From Knoxdaviesia capensis (Eukaryota; Ascomycota; Sordariomycetes; Microascales; Gondwanamycetaceae), in assembly GCA_001510575.1 (NCBI GenBank), contig LNGK01000005.1, positions 1,406,466 through 1,470,465 on the forward strand: DNA of 64,000 nt. Direction: 5' to 3'. A program made the position numbers and the translations under genes. Below the pieces are notes generated by a model. That model worked only from the letters and a program-made list of their open reading frames with translations, was not told the DNA's origin and ran no database searches. Positions within the stretch are counted from its first letter, which is position 1; each line of letters starts with the position of its first letter. Positions 1 to 12,077 of this stretch are shown one piece after another.

Positions 1-160
1 TTCCAAGAGGTGACGACGTTAGCGAAATGTCATCGAAAGAGGGGGGAGGAAAGACAGCGAGATGAAGCCTCAAGTCATCGCACAGAAATCAAAAAAAAAA
101 GAAAAGAAAACCAAGCCAGGACCTGGGGCAGAGGGGGGGAGCGTTTGAGGCCAAACTTAC

Positions 161-755
161 CAGGATGATCTCGAAGAGCATCTCTTGGTCCACCTGCATG
201 AACTTCTGATCCCACTCATCGATGTCGGTGGTCTTCTTACGGGTGACATCGTCGTCATCCTGAGCGCTGGGCGGGTCGTTCCGGTGGTGCTCGCACCACT
301 CGATAACCTTGCGCAAAACCGCGTCGTTAACGTTCGGAATCGGGATCGGGTTATCCTTGCTCATGGCGAGGTCGCCAATGTCATCAAGCATGTTCTTGAT
401 GAGCATCGAACGCTCGGCGACAACACGATCTGTTGATAGAGAAGGCGAGAGAAGCGGGTTAGTTATCGTGGTTTGAGTCCGGAAGGGGAGGCGGTGGGCG
501 ACGGCCTGGTGATGGAGATCGGAAGGCCGTGTGGCGGGGATGTGTCTATGTCACGGGGGGGTGTCTGCGGTTTCCAGCGTGCCCCTCTTCAAGCTGATCG
601 ACAGAGGGCCTCTCCGCAGACCACACCCCGCCATGAAAAGAGTATCGCGAGCGACAGCAACGTTGGGGAGACGAAATCCGGCACTTACCAACTTCCTGGA
701 TGATGTTGTCGTTGGACTGAAGCCAGATCTTGCTGATACCCAAAGACTCGGCCAT
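161..755 (-). CDS. SKP1: SKP1, SCF ubiquitin ligase adaptor (5' part, cut by window edge)
   Basis: Skp1 links F-box proteins to the cullin in SCF ubiquitin ligases and also serves kinetochore and other F-box complexes, in nucleus and cytoplasm. Exon 1 is 755-689 (22 codons starting MAESLGISKIWLQSND) and ends in phase 1 at gtaagtgc. Exon 2 is 429-161 and carries the family signatures DRVVAERSMLIKNMLDDIGD, PIPIPNVNDAVLRKVIEWCE, then HHRNDPP, an acidic stretch and the DEWDQKFM...LFEIIL helix. The join makes EVDRVVAERS, as in the family. A second intron starts at 160 with gtaagt; a CTAAC branch-like site near base 20 suggests that the exon with the F-box-binding helices begins just beyond the left edge. 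The first ATG in frame is used. An upstream CCAAT box lies about 280 bp before it. Identity is very secure; the C-terminal half is not in the window. Confidence 0.95.
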
Positions 756-1406
756 TTTGGGCTTTTGTAAAGAAGGTCGGGATGGAGAAAGAAGGACTGA
801 TGAAGGTAGATGGGGATTTCGTGGTGTGTATTGAGGAGGAAAGATGGAACGAAACAAATAAAATGAAGAGGCAGATGGAAGTGATATAAGAGAGAGCAAA
901 ACAGAATAAAATAGAACGGGAGGAAGTGGTTGTTTGTAAGAGATGGAGAGTAAAAATTATCAAACAGTTAAGAAATACAGCTAAGGTTGGACAAACAAAG
1001 AAGCAGGCAGAATCACAACAGCGAACGTTTAGCCAATCAGGGGTGGCGGACCACAATGCTAGGGTTAAACCCGAGTACAACTCTTAGTTTGTTGCCTAAT
1101 TACTTGATCAGGAAGACCCTCGAAGAGGCCTGTTCTGCTGTTTGTTTCCATCCATGCATGCGCGTTGTTTCTAACTTAGGAAACATCTCAGGCCCAGAAT
1201 CCGGACTGGCTGGAGCCAACATGCATACAACCTTCAGATGGCGCACGGCGACTAAAATTTCTAAAAACAGCCCGTTGTCGAGACCGACAGGCATGCACCT
1301 TTTGCTGCTTTTGGGATTCAGTGAGGGAAATGAGGAAAGATTTATGCACATCGATTCCAGCGGTTAAAAGTCGCACGACCGCCTTCGATTCAATCCACAG
1401 TTTACG
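756..1406. promoter_or_regulatory. SKP1 upstream region
   Basis: Read on the minus strand, the first 200 bp before the SKP1 start are pyrimidine-rich, as in many fungal leaders. A CCAAT box (AGCCAATCAG on the plus strand) lies at 1031-1040, and a telobox-like dyad GGGTTAAACCC at 1062-1072. No open frame here looks coding. The right end grades into the HNH-like relic. That these sites regulate SKP1 is inferred from position only. Confidence 0.4.
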
Positions 1407-2145
1407 ATGCCCAGTTACCACTTAACTCCGGAGTCACGATTATGCTCCGCCATGGCATCCTCTCCATCCCGTCTCGGCCACCAAAGCCATCCACTCCCGG
1501 TGGTAAAAATCCCTGGTCCCGGATTATCCTTGATCGCGTTCAACCATCCCAGGTATCCCAGCGGGACAACCATGTCGAAACTTCCCCGGGTCGACGTTCT
1601 GGACAGCGGCGAGGCTGGTATGCATCACCGAATAGCCCTGGTTGCCTGCGAGATTATTGCCAACTACCGCTTCGATGAGGGATTCATCTCGTTGACCGAA
1701 ACAGGCAGCCCCGTCCAGGTTCCTCTAGATGGGATATCTGGCTTGCGACAACTACTATTTCGTCATCAGTGGCTGTGAGGGTACAATGGAGAACCGTGCT
1801 ACACTTTTTTTTCATGTCCTCTGCGTATAGGTTTGAGTACTGACATTTTTCCACGCTTCCCATTTCCGCTGTGCCATAGCATGTCGTCCCTAGCTTCAAG
1901 GAGTGGAAGTTCCCACACAACCGCATCCCGCGATACTGGTACCCGGCCTCGTTCCCGGACGTTCCGAACCGCCGGCCTGTCTGGTCACAAATTCCTCCTG
2001 GGCAGTACAGACGGGTAATCTAGTTCCCAGAGATGAACATAAGTGGTACGCACGTAACGACGGCGAATCTGTAGAGACTCTAATACGAGTGACGGGGCCC
2101 TCCCTCCCCCTACACCTATGTAACTCGCTGGGTCAGTGGAGCTGA
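1407..2145 (+). pseudogene. HNH-nuclease-like gene relic, frameshifted
   Basis: Three plus-strand frames read in succession give one recognisable protein order. Frame A (to about 1737) has LPRVDVLD, HHRIALVACEIIA and VPLDGI. Frame B resumes at 1738 with LACDNYYFVISG. Another frame from about 1883 gives VVPSFKEWKFPHNRIPRYW. Frame A's neighbour then carries CLVTNSS and LVPRDEHKWYARND. This order (HHR-AL-AC-IIA, YYF, YP-VPSF-W-FPH-P-W, then C-VT and HLVP-E-W) matches, from memory, a multicopy fungal family whose C-terminal half is an HNH endonuclease-like domain. At least two reading-frame breaks, a missing catalytic histidine (GNLVP where AHLVP is usual) and no recognisable C-terminus mark it as dead. 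ATG candidates are at 1407 and 1572. A small intron between 1780 and 1880 is possible but does not restore the frame. The family name is the least certain part. Confidence 0.6.
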
Positions 2146-5100
2146 GCTAATTCGCTGCTATGGACATCAGAACGACGCCTATGCGGACAGCAATGTACAG
2201 TAGATGGCAACAGTTGAGAAGAATTTGCCGATATCGGCGTACAATCACCGGTGAGTGAGAAGCCTTATATTGGTACCGCCTTCATCCGCTCGTCTTTTAC
2301 CAAAACTATACCTTTACCATCACGTTGTGTGTGGAATCTTTGGTTAACCTAAGAGATGCATTCTACAGGACTTGGAAATCCAGACCGAACCCTAACCCTA
2401 AAGATGTCAGTTCCTCTAATTGCCATGACAGGATTTAGTTCTTGCCCCCATTTTACAGGAAGAACAAAACATTCAGAGAATCTTGTAGGGGTTAGTTTCG
2501 CAAACTGTTGTTTTCCAGCTGCGAATATCTTCGGCTGTGGGCATTTCTCAAAAAGCTAGATTGCGTGAGGCTCTCCGCCCTCACAGAAAGGTGCCTAAGG
2601 CCGCACACACCTACCACACGCGCAGACTATTTCGAGATAGCAACCCGGCCAGGCCCAGATGCAGCCCGTTTATTCCAGGCGACCTGCTGGAACGGCGCTA
2701 AAAGCCCGGACGGACGAGGCAGCTTTCAATGGTGCTGCCTGTACGCTGGATCTCGGACATACCGCACAGATACGGGGAAGCTTGGAGTGCAGAGAGCGCC
2801 CGGAGAGATTATTTTCTTTGGTCCAGGTAAAATCCAGGTTGTATCCGTCCGGCACTGAGGGGGGGAAACTCCGACAATAATTAGGCAGAATTAACGGCGG
2901 AAGGCCTAGCTGAACGGAGTTCTTCGCGGATATATCACGCGTACTACGGCCATCTGTGTGTGCTTATGAAGAGGACATTCCCGTTCCGGGATTTTTTCTT
3001 TTTTAAACTAGGTCTCCTCGTTTACTCCGGAAGCCCTGGAGAGTCCGAATATCGACGAAACAGGGAAGAAAAGGGAGGAAGGGCTTGTTGTGTGCTGTTG
3101 GCTGGCATTTTGCGCTTCCCCCCCTTTCTTTCTTTCTTTCTTTTTTTTCTCTTCTTTCAGCGATCGCGTCATTACTTATTGTCTGTTTGTTCACGGATGC
3201 CATACAGGTCCGGGGGCCCAGAAGACGCCAAATTTCTGATAGAAGCGAGGTAGGTCAAAAGCGCGTTCTGATTCGGATCGTCAACCATGGTGCTGGTATA
3301 GGAGTAAGATTCAGTGAGAGACCTGGAACGGGTGGACCTGTTCCCCTATTTACACGAGATGATTTCAAGAGTCCGAAGTTCAGGGCTTCCCGTAACAGAG
3401 GGAGATGAAAAGATGACACTTTTTGCCCGATCTCCCCATCATACCCATTGCATCGTCTGTGCAACAGAGTGTTTACTCCAGGCGGTGGGATTTTCGTGTC
3501 TGGAAGTGGTCTCTTCAGTGGTGTTACTGGGCAGGAAACATCTGGTTGCGGAAATTGATCAGACAGGGGATAAACATGCTGTCACACACCTTTTCGGCAG
3601 GCTACTCCTGAAGCTGAAAAAGAGCCTTGCGCCGCCTTGCCTGCCTGCCTGCCTGCCACTTGCACGTATGTTGGTAATATCCCGGAAGAGGGACTACTGG
3701 CGACGTATACAAGACTTGTTGTGGTGGTTCGACAGCCTGTGGAAAACCAGAAGATGATTTGCCCTTGAACTGCATCAGCCCTTGCTCTTCCGGAAAGGAA
3801 TGCATGTGAGGTTAAGTTTAGTTCAACAGCCACGATGTGGTGAGACATGCCCTTTGCAGTGATCCCATACTGCCCTGCTATTTTTGGGAGTGTGCTCTCT
3901 TCTCCGGCGATGGGAAAGCAGGAGACTTCTGGGTGCTGGGTCATCCCTGAGAGAAGTGGTGGAATTCAAGAATTGTGCAAGCTCCAAGCATCCACCCGGA
4001 GCCGTCAGAACTTGGAAATACGCTTGCTGGACTGGCTTTCAACAAGGAGGAGGGGCTCAGACCTGTGCGAGTACAACACATCACATCCACTCTCCAGCCT
4101 GTAGGGCACACACTCGGGCAGTTTAGATGCATACAGTGCATGCATTGTTTGCATGGATAGGGGGCCAGGACTCGTCTAAAGTTGACGGTTTCTTTTTATA
4201 CTACACACTCGCACAATACGAGGATGGACTACGGAGTAAAAGAGAGAGAGAGGCGAACGTTGCAGTGGACTTTCCGGACTTATGCCCCCCTGACTCCGCA
4301 ACCCCATGGAGGCCGTGATCCAAGTTTCTTGTGGCATCTTTCAACGTGTCGAGGTGCAACAAAGATCCCACTCATCCATGGTCGCACCAAAGCACACAAT
4401 CTAAGAGGTGAGAGACACCTCTGGCAGAGATGACTTCATCTCTCCTCCTCTCTGACTGCAAAGATCGGTGAGCGGCGACCCTGCTGATTCAGCCGGCTCG
4501 CTGAAGATGGGAAGGGAGACACGATAGGGAAAGGAACCCCTTTCCTTTCAACGAAAAAAAAAGAGTCCTGGTGATCATGTTTGGATCTGGTTTTCGGCCG
4601 CGATGCAAAATCCCAACCAGCCGGTTTCGAGGGTAAACGTGGACAGGGCTCGATGTATCGTTTCTACTGTAGACCTGCAAAAGGGGACTTTCCCTCTCCG
4701 CCCCCACCCTGAAAAAGTCACTTAGGTGTCCAAACTGTACCGCAAGTGAATTTTCCAAATTTTCCAAAGCAAAAAAGAAACCATTTTTTTTCTTCTTCTG
4801 GTGTCCATGCCTTTTCTCTTCATTTTACTCGGAATGAAAAATAGCGAGGAGAAGCGAGTACACTAGACCTGACTGGTCTACCGTACTACCCCGTCCATCA
4901 TCTGTCAATTCTTCTTCTTCTGGCCGTCTTCTCTATCTTCCCACTTTTCTTTGATTTAGCTGCAGCTTCTTCTTGGGCCGTCCTATTCATTCTTCTTTCC
5001 CCTTCCATGATATATATATATATAAATATAGATATATATAATTATTATTTCTGGACTATATTCTTCATAATTTCCTCGTTTTTAATACTCTGTTCTCTTT

Positions 5101-5957
5101 CTCCTTCTTTCTTCCTCCTTTTCCTGCTCTCTATAGCTAGCGCTTGGTTTCTTTGGCGTTGCCTCTCACTCCTTTATATATCTCCTCCAGCTGCTCTCGT
5201 CATCCAAGCTCCTGCTCGTGTCTCTCCTATCTTCTGCGACGGTGACTTGCATCTTCTCGAACCCCGGGGTGTCTCTCCCTGCCTCCTCAGCGTTGTCCAG
5301 AATCTCTCTCCATCCCGCCACCGTGGCACAGATTTGTTGAAGCTCAACCTTCTCTCTCTCTCTCCCTCTCCCTCTCTCTATCTCTTTGCGCGCGAATCAA
5401 CTCCTCACAAGAAAACCTTCAACCGGTTACCTCTATTTTTCTTCTTCCCACCGACGAAACCTCCCCTGCGATATGCCTGCTGCGCCCTCCCGACCGTGAG
5501 CCACGCGATCTCTCGGAAACTATTGCACTGGTGGTGGCCGATGATGCGAAATCTGCCCGGCCGCTTATCTCCTTCTCCTCCCTGCTGCTACCCGACCACC
5601 AGCTTTCGTTTGCGCCCCGACACCCGCGTCGCATCCTGCTCCGACCACGTCGACGACCGCCGACCGCCGCCCGACCGGTGAATCTGCGCCGACGACGATA
5701 AAGAAGGCGAGGCGCTCTGAGCGTGTGCTATGCATAGCTTGACGATATTCTCTTTGCGAATATCTGGACGCTCCGACTTTTGTCCCTCTCCTCCTCCTCC
5801 CTTAGACACCTGATTCACCCACCAGAACCCCGAATCAGACAGTCGGGACCAACCCCACCGGGCCCTCACGAGATCCCAACTCTCCGATCAAAACCCGACC
5901 ATCATCATAATTCCGATCCCTCTCTTTTCGTTTCTCTCTCCTTTCGCCACATCGACC
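2146..5957. other. Spacer between the HNH relic and SMP3
   Basis: No gene is supported. Contents: two telomere-like CCCTAA units at 2388-2402, a GCCT tandem run near 3636-3656, an AT dinucleotide tract at 5009-5046, and from about 4780 to 5957 a strongly pyrimidine-rich stretch leading into SMP3, probably its promoter and leader. A 147-codon frame at 3314-3757 and a 224-codon frame at 5007-5681 have no recognisable domains; the second is pyrimidine tract read as protein. Confidence 0.5.
2388..2402. repeat. Telomere-like element, two CCCTAA units
   Basis: AACCCTAACCCTAAA lies in a spacer far from any recognised chromosome end. Such teloboxes bind Myb-type telomere-binding factors in fungi when they sit in promoters. 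No gene starts nearby. Confidence 0.6.
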
Positions 5958-8538
5958 ATGTGGCGACGAATATACCTTATCCTGGTGTTAGTGCGGTTGT
6001 GGTTTGCTCTATCCCCGAGTTATCTTCACCCCGACGAGAATTTCCAGGGTCCCGAAGTCATAGCTGGTAAGTGGATTGTCGGAATCACGAGATTTCTAGA
6101 AAAAGCCTCGTTTCTTTCCTTTCTTGCTTCTTTCCCTGTCATCGTCTTGAAACCTCCGTCTCTTTTTCGTTTCTTTGCGAGCTCTTCGTGTTGCGGTGGT
6201 GGAGATTACACTTGTTTTCGGCCGAATTTCTTTCCTTTCTTTTCTTTTCTTTCTCTTGCTTCGTCGGACTGAAATGCTGCCCTGTCCATGCCTGTCTGTC
6301 TGGCTTTTTTTGGCCATTCCCCATAACCCCAAGCTTGGTTTTTGTGGGGGGTGAGTGGAATAGACAACGCAGAAGCGTCTGCGGAGAAGTGGGCAAAAAA
6401 GAAGACCAGCCAGGACAAAAAGTTTTGTTCATTATTCCCGATCCCGACCATCTGGTGATACTGCAGATGCGGTGATTTGATGCCACTGGCCGACCCAAAG
6501 CAACCCAAAGCGAACTTGGCACTTGTTCTCCTGATTCCAGGAACGTGGGAACCGTCGTCCTGTGCTGAGAAGTTTGGGCGTGGCAAAGAATATGTGCCTC
6601 CTCCGCCGCTCACATGCAGCCTCTAAATCCTTCCGGCATGGAAAAGTAGAGTGTATCTTCGGATCCATCTTGGAATCTTGGCTCTGCAAGTCTGGCCCTC
6701 CCAACCTTTTTTTTTTTTTGAGTTCGCAGTTCCGGTCTCGGCAGTGCCGCTGGCCTCTATTTGTCTTGGCTTCACCGTTCCACCGTTGTGTCTTCTTTGG
6801 AGGAGTGAATATCACCTTTTTCCCTCGTCCCCGTTTTTCTCGTGGCAGTAATAGTGGCGACGGAGGTTCTGTTCATTACACCGACTGCTTACTCCATACT
6901 AACCGCAACACCCACTCTCTCTCCGTCTTACAGGCCAAATCTTCAGCTACCCCGTACGTCACACGTGGGAGTTCACCTCCGATAACCCGATCCGCAGCGT
7001 GTTCCCGCTATGGCCGGTGTACGGGCTGCCGATGCTGCTGCTGCGGTGGCTGTGGGAGGGCCGGGTCGGCGCCGATGAGGACGCCGCGGAGATCCCGCCG
7101 ATCGCCGTGTTCTGGGCGCTGCGCGTGCTGATGTTCGTGCTCAGCTTCGTGCTGGAGGACTGGGCCATCCACGAACTCATCCAGTCGCCGCGCCACCGCC
7201 GCGTGGCCGTGCTGCTGGTGGCCTCGTCGTACGTCACCTGGACGTACCAGACGCATACGTTTTCCAACTCGATAGAGACGCTGGTCGTCGCGTGGAGCAT
7301 GGTGCTGATCCAGCGCATTGTTGCGAATCCGGTATGTTCCTCCGCTGTTCCCGGTTCGGCCGGCTACTCCACTCCGGCATGTTTCCGGAATGCTAACATG
7401 ACTATCCTTTGACAGAATCGACTTTCTCTTCTCTCCTGTACCATGCTCGGCCTCTTTTCCGTGTTTGGTATCTTCAACCGCATTACTTTCCCGGCGTTCC
7501 TGATTATTCCTGCCTTCCGTTTGATACCCCAACTCCTGAACAAGTAAGCCTTGCCCCCCTCCCCCCCTCCCCCGATATCACTCCGTCTAACCTCTCCGCG
7601 CAAACCCCAGACCTCTCTCCCTTCTCGTCCTCGCCCTCTCCGGCTTGGCCACAGCGGTTGTCGCCATTGCCCTCGACACCGTGTTCTATTCTCCCGGCCC
7701 CATCACGTGGTCAGACGTCATCACCCACCCGGTGATCACGCCGCTCAACAACCTCGCCTACAACGTGAAGCCGGCGAACCTGGCGCAGCACGGCGTGCAC
7801 CCGTGGTACCAGCACCTGCTGGTCAACATCCCGATGCTGATTGGGCCGGCGGCCGCGCTCGCGGTGCTGAAGCCGCACTTCTGCCTGCGGCTGTACTCGG
7901 CGATCTCGGGCATTGTGGTGCTCTCGGCGTTCCAGCACCAGGAGGCGCGGTTCCTGCTGCCGACGGTGCCGCTGATCCTGTCGTCGGTGCACCTGCCGAA
8001 GAACCGGCGCCACCTGCGGTTCTGGGGCGGGCTGTGGGTGGTGTTCAACGCGGTGTTCGGCGTGCTGATGGGCACGTACCACCAGGGCGGCATTGTGCCG
8101 GCGCAGGTGTTCCTGAGCCACCAGCCCGACGCCACCACGGCGGTGTGGTGGAAGACGTACATGCCGCCGGTGTGGCTGCTGGACGGCAAGAACGAGGTGC
8201 TGCACACGCGCGACGTCATGGGCATGGCCGGGCCCGACATGCTGGCGGTGCTCGCCGACGCCGCCACGTGCGACGTGCCGGCCGACCGCCGCAACATGGA
8301 GTACCTGAAGGAGAAGTCCGGGACGTACCTCGTGGCGCCGGCGTCGGCCGCCTGGCTGGACCCGTTCCTGCCCAACAAGGGCCTCGACGGCCTGCGGTTC
8401 CGCGAGGTGTGGCGCACGCGCGCGCACGTCAACCTCGACGACCTGGACTTTGGCGACGACGGCGTGTGGAATACGCTGAGCCGGGTTGTTGGTCGGCGGG
8501 GACTTGTCATCTGGCGCGTGACCAAGAGCTGCCGGTGA
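5958..8538 (+). CDS. SMP3: GPI mannosyltransferase 4 (Smp3/PIG-Z type, GT22)
   Basis: An ER-membrane mannosyltransferase that uses dolichol-phosphate-mannose to add the fourth mannose to the GPI-anchor precursor. Exons: 5958-6066, 6934-7331, 7416-7543, 7611-8538, giving 520 aa, close to the usual Smp3 length. The N-terminal segment is hydrophobic and is followed by the luminal loop SYLHPDENFQGPEV (residues 21-34) with the HPDE acidic motif of Alg9/GPI GT22 enzymes. The C-terminal part has SAFQHQEARFLLPTVPL, the family HQE-RF motif, among several membrane spans. Intron 1 is 867 nt, long for a fungus, with a perfect TACTAAC branch site at 6897-6903 and the acceptor at 6933; introns 2 and 3 are 84 and 67 nt. 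Gpi10, Gpi18 and Alg9/Alg12 share the fold; the HPDE-FQ context and length favour Smp3. Confidence 0.87.
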
Positions 8539-9723
8539 TCCCGCCCCCTTTGGCTCGTTCTGCGCTTCTTTTATTCTTATCTTACTTTTAATTGGTTCTT
8601 CTCGTCTCTCGTTTTCGGTTTCTTCTTCTCGTGAGAGGGTTGGTGGTTTATGCCACCCTCTCGCTTCCCCTTATCCACACACGCAAATACACAGAATTCA
8701 CTCCAACTAGAGAGTATCCCCAGGGACCCTTGTTTCTCTTTTTTTTCTCTTTGCTTCTTTCGCTCGTTCGTTCGTTCGTTTTCACGTTTTTCCTTTCTGT
8801 TTCCTGTAGCCCGAAACCCTCCCGTGTCCACACGGGCCAGGTCCGGCACCACAAAGCGACTGCTGCGTGCGTTCCGGCGTCCGCACTCACAAACTCACCA
8901 CTCACTCTCGTTATTGCTTTTCTCTCTCTCTCTCTCTCTTTCGAAGGGGGGGTTTCTTGATTTTTTGCGTTTCTTTTTCCCTTTGTCTGGCTCGGGGTTG
9001 GAAATAGATACACCGGCGTAAACTGTGCGGTGAACTCATTTGTTCATGTCTTTTTAGGGGGGCGGGTTTTCGGCGGGGATTTATTTTTGGCGGGATGGCG
9101 GCTGGAGCGATATTTTCGTCCCTTTTTTTTTTTCTAACTTCTTCCTCCCCGACACTCTTGGGACGGAGCGAGGAGGGATAGAATTTTACATAGAAAAAAG
9201 CTTTGTAGGGTTGGACATGTCGTCTATCTCTCTCTGAATCACAGAATACTTTTCTTTTCTCTCTTCATCGCCTAATTCTCACGGAGTGACGCAACTATTC
9301 ACAGCTTTGTAAGGACAGCAGGACATGAGTGTGTGCGTACACATGTGTGTGTGAATGAATGGGTATCTTTGGTTAATAAAAGGACATATCTATAGTTGAT
9401 CTAAGGCGCCAGTCAACCTTGTAGACGCACGCCGAGGAGCGCGAATGTGTTCTGGCTCCGTCCGTTTCCCCCCCCAGGTTCCCCCGTCTTTGTGAACAAG
9501 GAGCACCGTTTGGTTGTGGTGTTTATATCAGACTCTCGGGGGCTCAGCCAAGAAACCCCCCTCGCAAAAAAGCAAAACAAATATTATCTGGCCGTGGGTA
9601 TCGTTATATGTGAAAAGAGAAGGAAAGAAAAGAGAATGCCGTAAGAAGTGATGGGGTCAAAGTGAGGAGTGTGGGATGTAACGGCCTCAGCAGACAGTGG
9701 TCCAGGTTGGCCATAACACCACC
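8539..9723. other. Convergent 3' region between SMP3 and a small membrane protein gene
   Basis: Holds the SMP3 3' untranslated region (pyrimidine-rich to about 8950) and the tail of the convergent minus-strand gene. A GTTC tetranucleotide run is at 8762-8780 and an AATAAA-type signal near 9375. No further gene is seen. Confidence 0.5.
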
Positions 9724-10188
9724 TCACCGCGCAAAAGCCAGACCGGCACCTATGCCAATGGCCACGGCAGCAAAAACCACCAACGCACCCGCACCCAGCA
9801 CCAGGAAGAACGAGCGCCGCTGGATTCCCCAGATAGTCTGCTGGGGGCCCGAGCCCGCACTGAAATCGCCCATGCCGTTCGGCCCGGGCAGCTTAGCCAG
9901 GTCGATGCCGAAGGGAGTTTCGGCGGGGTCACCGGGTGAGCTACCGCCGCTCGCGGCCGGCGCGCCGGTTCTGCCGCCGCCGCCGCCACCGGGCCAGGTT
10001 ACTGCTGGGGTGGTTGTCCGGGTGGCGTGGTGGTGGTTTGGGGGCGGCGAGGTCATCCAGTCCTCCAGCGTGGGGTGTATGGGTATCGCGACGGCGGTGG
10101 GTGTGGCCTTGGAGGGATCGTCGGACACGTCGGCAGACGAAGTGGGGTGGTGTTGGTGGCCCGCGGCCGGCGGTGGTAATGACGACAT
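9724..10188 (-). CDS. Small single-span, C-terminally anchored membrane protein
   Basis: One exon, 154 aa, not recognised as a named family. Residues 1-110 are rich in Pro, Ser, Thr, His and Gly with no predicted fold. They are followed by IWGIQRR and a hydrophobic span of about 22 residues that ends in a glycine zipper (AIGIGAGLAF) two residues before the stop. The basic pair just before the span suggests a cytosolic N-terminus and a tail-anchored topology. A low-complexity region plus one span after a W-x-(K/R)(R) motif is a common design of uncharacterised fungal surface or vacuolar proteins. The stop overlaps a possible donor (G|GTGAGG), so a longer spliced C-terminus cannot be excluded. 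GC-rich codons and a clear ATG support a real gene. Confidence 0.6.
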   Translation of the reverse strand: MSSLPPPAAGHQHHPTSSADVSDDPSKATPTAVAIPIHPTLEDWMTSPPPNHHHATRTTTPAVTWPGGGGGGRTGAPAASGGSSPGDPAETPFGIDLAKLPGPNGMGDFSAGSGPQQTIWGIQRRSFFLVLGAGALVVFAAVAIGIGAGLAFAR

Positions 10189-11962
10189 CGTTGGAGAAAG
10201 AGATCTGAAGCGTGAGGACGGAAAGTGACCTGGCGACTTCCTCAGGGTGATCGACGGGCGACACCAGGAAGTGAAAAGGGTGTCTCTCTCAAGATCGCCA
10301 GGCTATGTTGTGAGGTGCTATCTGCGCCCAGATAAGAGAAGCTTGGGTGAACAGATTATATCTCTCTCGATATATGAGCCAGACACCGCAGAACAGCTAT
10401 ACCGGCCGAGCTTCACCGGAGAGATATGCGACCGCGGGGGCGGACAGTCGTATTGTGAACCAGGGAGAACGATATGCCGAGTGAGCTAGAGGAACACGAA
10501 AACGGCGGTTTTCGAGATCCGAGCACCTAAGAGCGAGGGAGAGAATAAGATGAAGAACGTTGGCTGACGCACGGCACAAGATGGTCCGATGGGCAGTTTG
10601 GCGGGAATTTAAGCGGGAGAAGTCGAAATGCAGGCGCGGTGTTGTTGTTCGACACCAGTCGGAAAATATGTGCACTTGGGGGTGACTGATGGACGAGTTG
10701 AGACTCAAGATTATTGCATATAGAATGGAAAAGACAATAAACAGAATCCCACAATTATTGAGAGGAAAAGAAAACGGAGGAAATAAGAGAAGAGAAATAA
10801 GCAACCGAGACGAGGGTTAAGAGAGATAAAAGAGGCGTGGATGGAATATAGCATAAACAGATTGGAGGAAAAGAAAAAGAAAAAAAAGTGTGGGGGGGGA
10901 GGCGGCAGCCAGAACGTTTTTTTCTCTCTCTTAGATTTGCGCGGGTATGGAGCGGAAAGGAGCCACCCACAGCGACAAAGCAACTGAGGAAGGGAAGGGG
11001 CGAGAAGACGAGGAAATTTATATATTAAAAGCTTCGGGTGCTTTATTTGTCTCCGCTAATATTAAGGGTTGGTTGCTTTCACGTACAACAGAGCCGAGGA
11101 GAGAGGTTCGAAACGACTGCATTTACCACATAGCTGTCCGTCAGTAATGGGTTCAGCAGAAAACAGGAAGAAACAGAGGTGTGTGTGTGTGTATTGCTAT
11201 TACGAACCGAGAGACGGGGGAGGGCAGACACACAAGTTATACATCCCACATATATATGGAGCCGGGCCCTCTTCGAAGCTTCTCTCTCTTCCTACCCTGG
11301 CTAACGGACAGTCCGCAAAGGTTTGGACCGGTGGTGGTTTCTTGCTCCCAACGCCTGATTTTGGGTGTTTTCAGCCGTCACTAGAGGCAAAGTTGGCCGG
11401 ATCGGCGGCGTCAGAGACGGATCAAGCAGGAAGTTGGGACACCTCGGGCCGGTGGGAAAAAGGAGAGCCCAGAAAAGATAAGACAAAGTGAGCAGTAGGC
11501 TGGGCCTAGTGTCGGTGTATTAGTCTCTGAGAGGGGATGAACACCGAGGCAGAAGAGGAGTGGGAGGATGCAGAAGATGGATGGATCACAGAGTATATAT
11601 ACAGTATTACGTGGGTATGTCTCCTGTCTCTGGGCTACCGTATCACCACCGATGGCCTGTCATCTTTCACCCTCTCGATGAAGAGAAACGTGGGGGGAAC
11701 AAGAAAAAAAAACAAAAGAGAGAGAGAGCGAGAGAGAGAGGCGAGGAGACGATGGCATTCCGGACACGACAGGGCATTCCCTCGCCCTCCGTCATGGCCA
11801 TGGGAAGGAAGGGGGGGGGGGTTCCACTTACACACACGCCCCCCCTTGAAAGTGGGCTCTATGGGTGTCTCTTGTGTTGTTTTATTGATGGTGAGGAACA
11901 AGTGAACAACACCCGCAGTGTGGAATATGGACGGACGTACGTGACCACACGTCTGTCCACCT

Positions 11963-11992
11963 GGTTGACAATCGGTTGACAATCGGTTGACA
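11963..11992. repeat. 11-bp tandem repeat
   Basis: GGTTGACAATC is present twice exactly, followed by a third copy cut to GGTTGACA. Confidence 0.85.
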
Positions 11993-12038
11993 GGTAGAAG
12001 GTGACTTCCCGTTCCCGCAAACCGGCTCGGAAGGATGG

Positions 12039-12040
<2 letters not shown>

Positions 12041-12076
<36 letters not shown>
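12041..12076. repeat. (GT)18 microsatellite
   Basis: Uninterrupted GT dinucleotides, 18 units. Confidence 0.95.

Positions 12077-12077
<1 letters not shown>

Noticed and set aside
1780..1880. Intron that might rescue the HNH-like frame
   Set aside because: Donor gtacaa at 1781 and acceptor at 1879 exist, but the phase does not fit, and the breaks near 1737 and 1975 would remain.
5007..5681. 224-codon plus-strand open frame before SMP3
   Set aside because: It is the pyrimidine-rich SMP3 leader read as protein (Ser, Leu, Phe, Pro), with no domain and an AT repeat at its start.
6067..6933. Possible extra exon or nested snoRNA in the long first SMP3 intron
   Set aside because: No frame keeps the protein order better than direct joining IAG/QIFSYP, and no convincing C/D box pair was seen.
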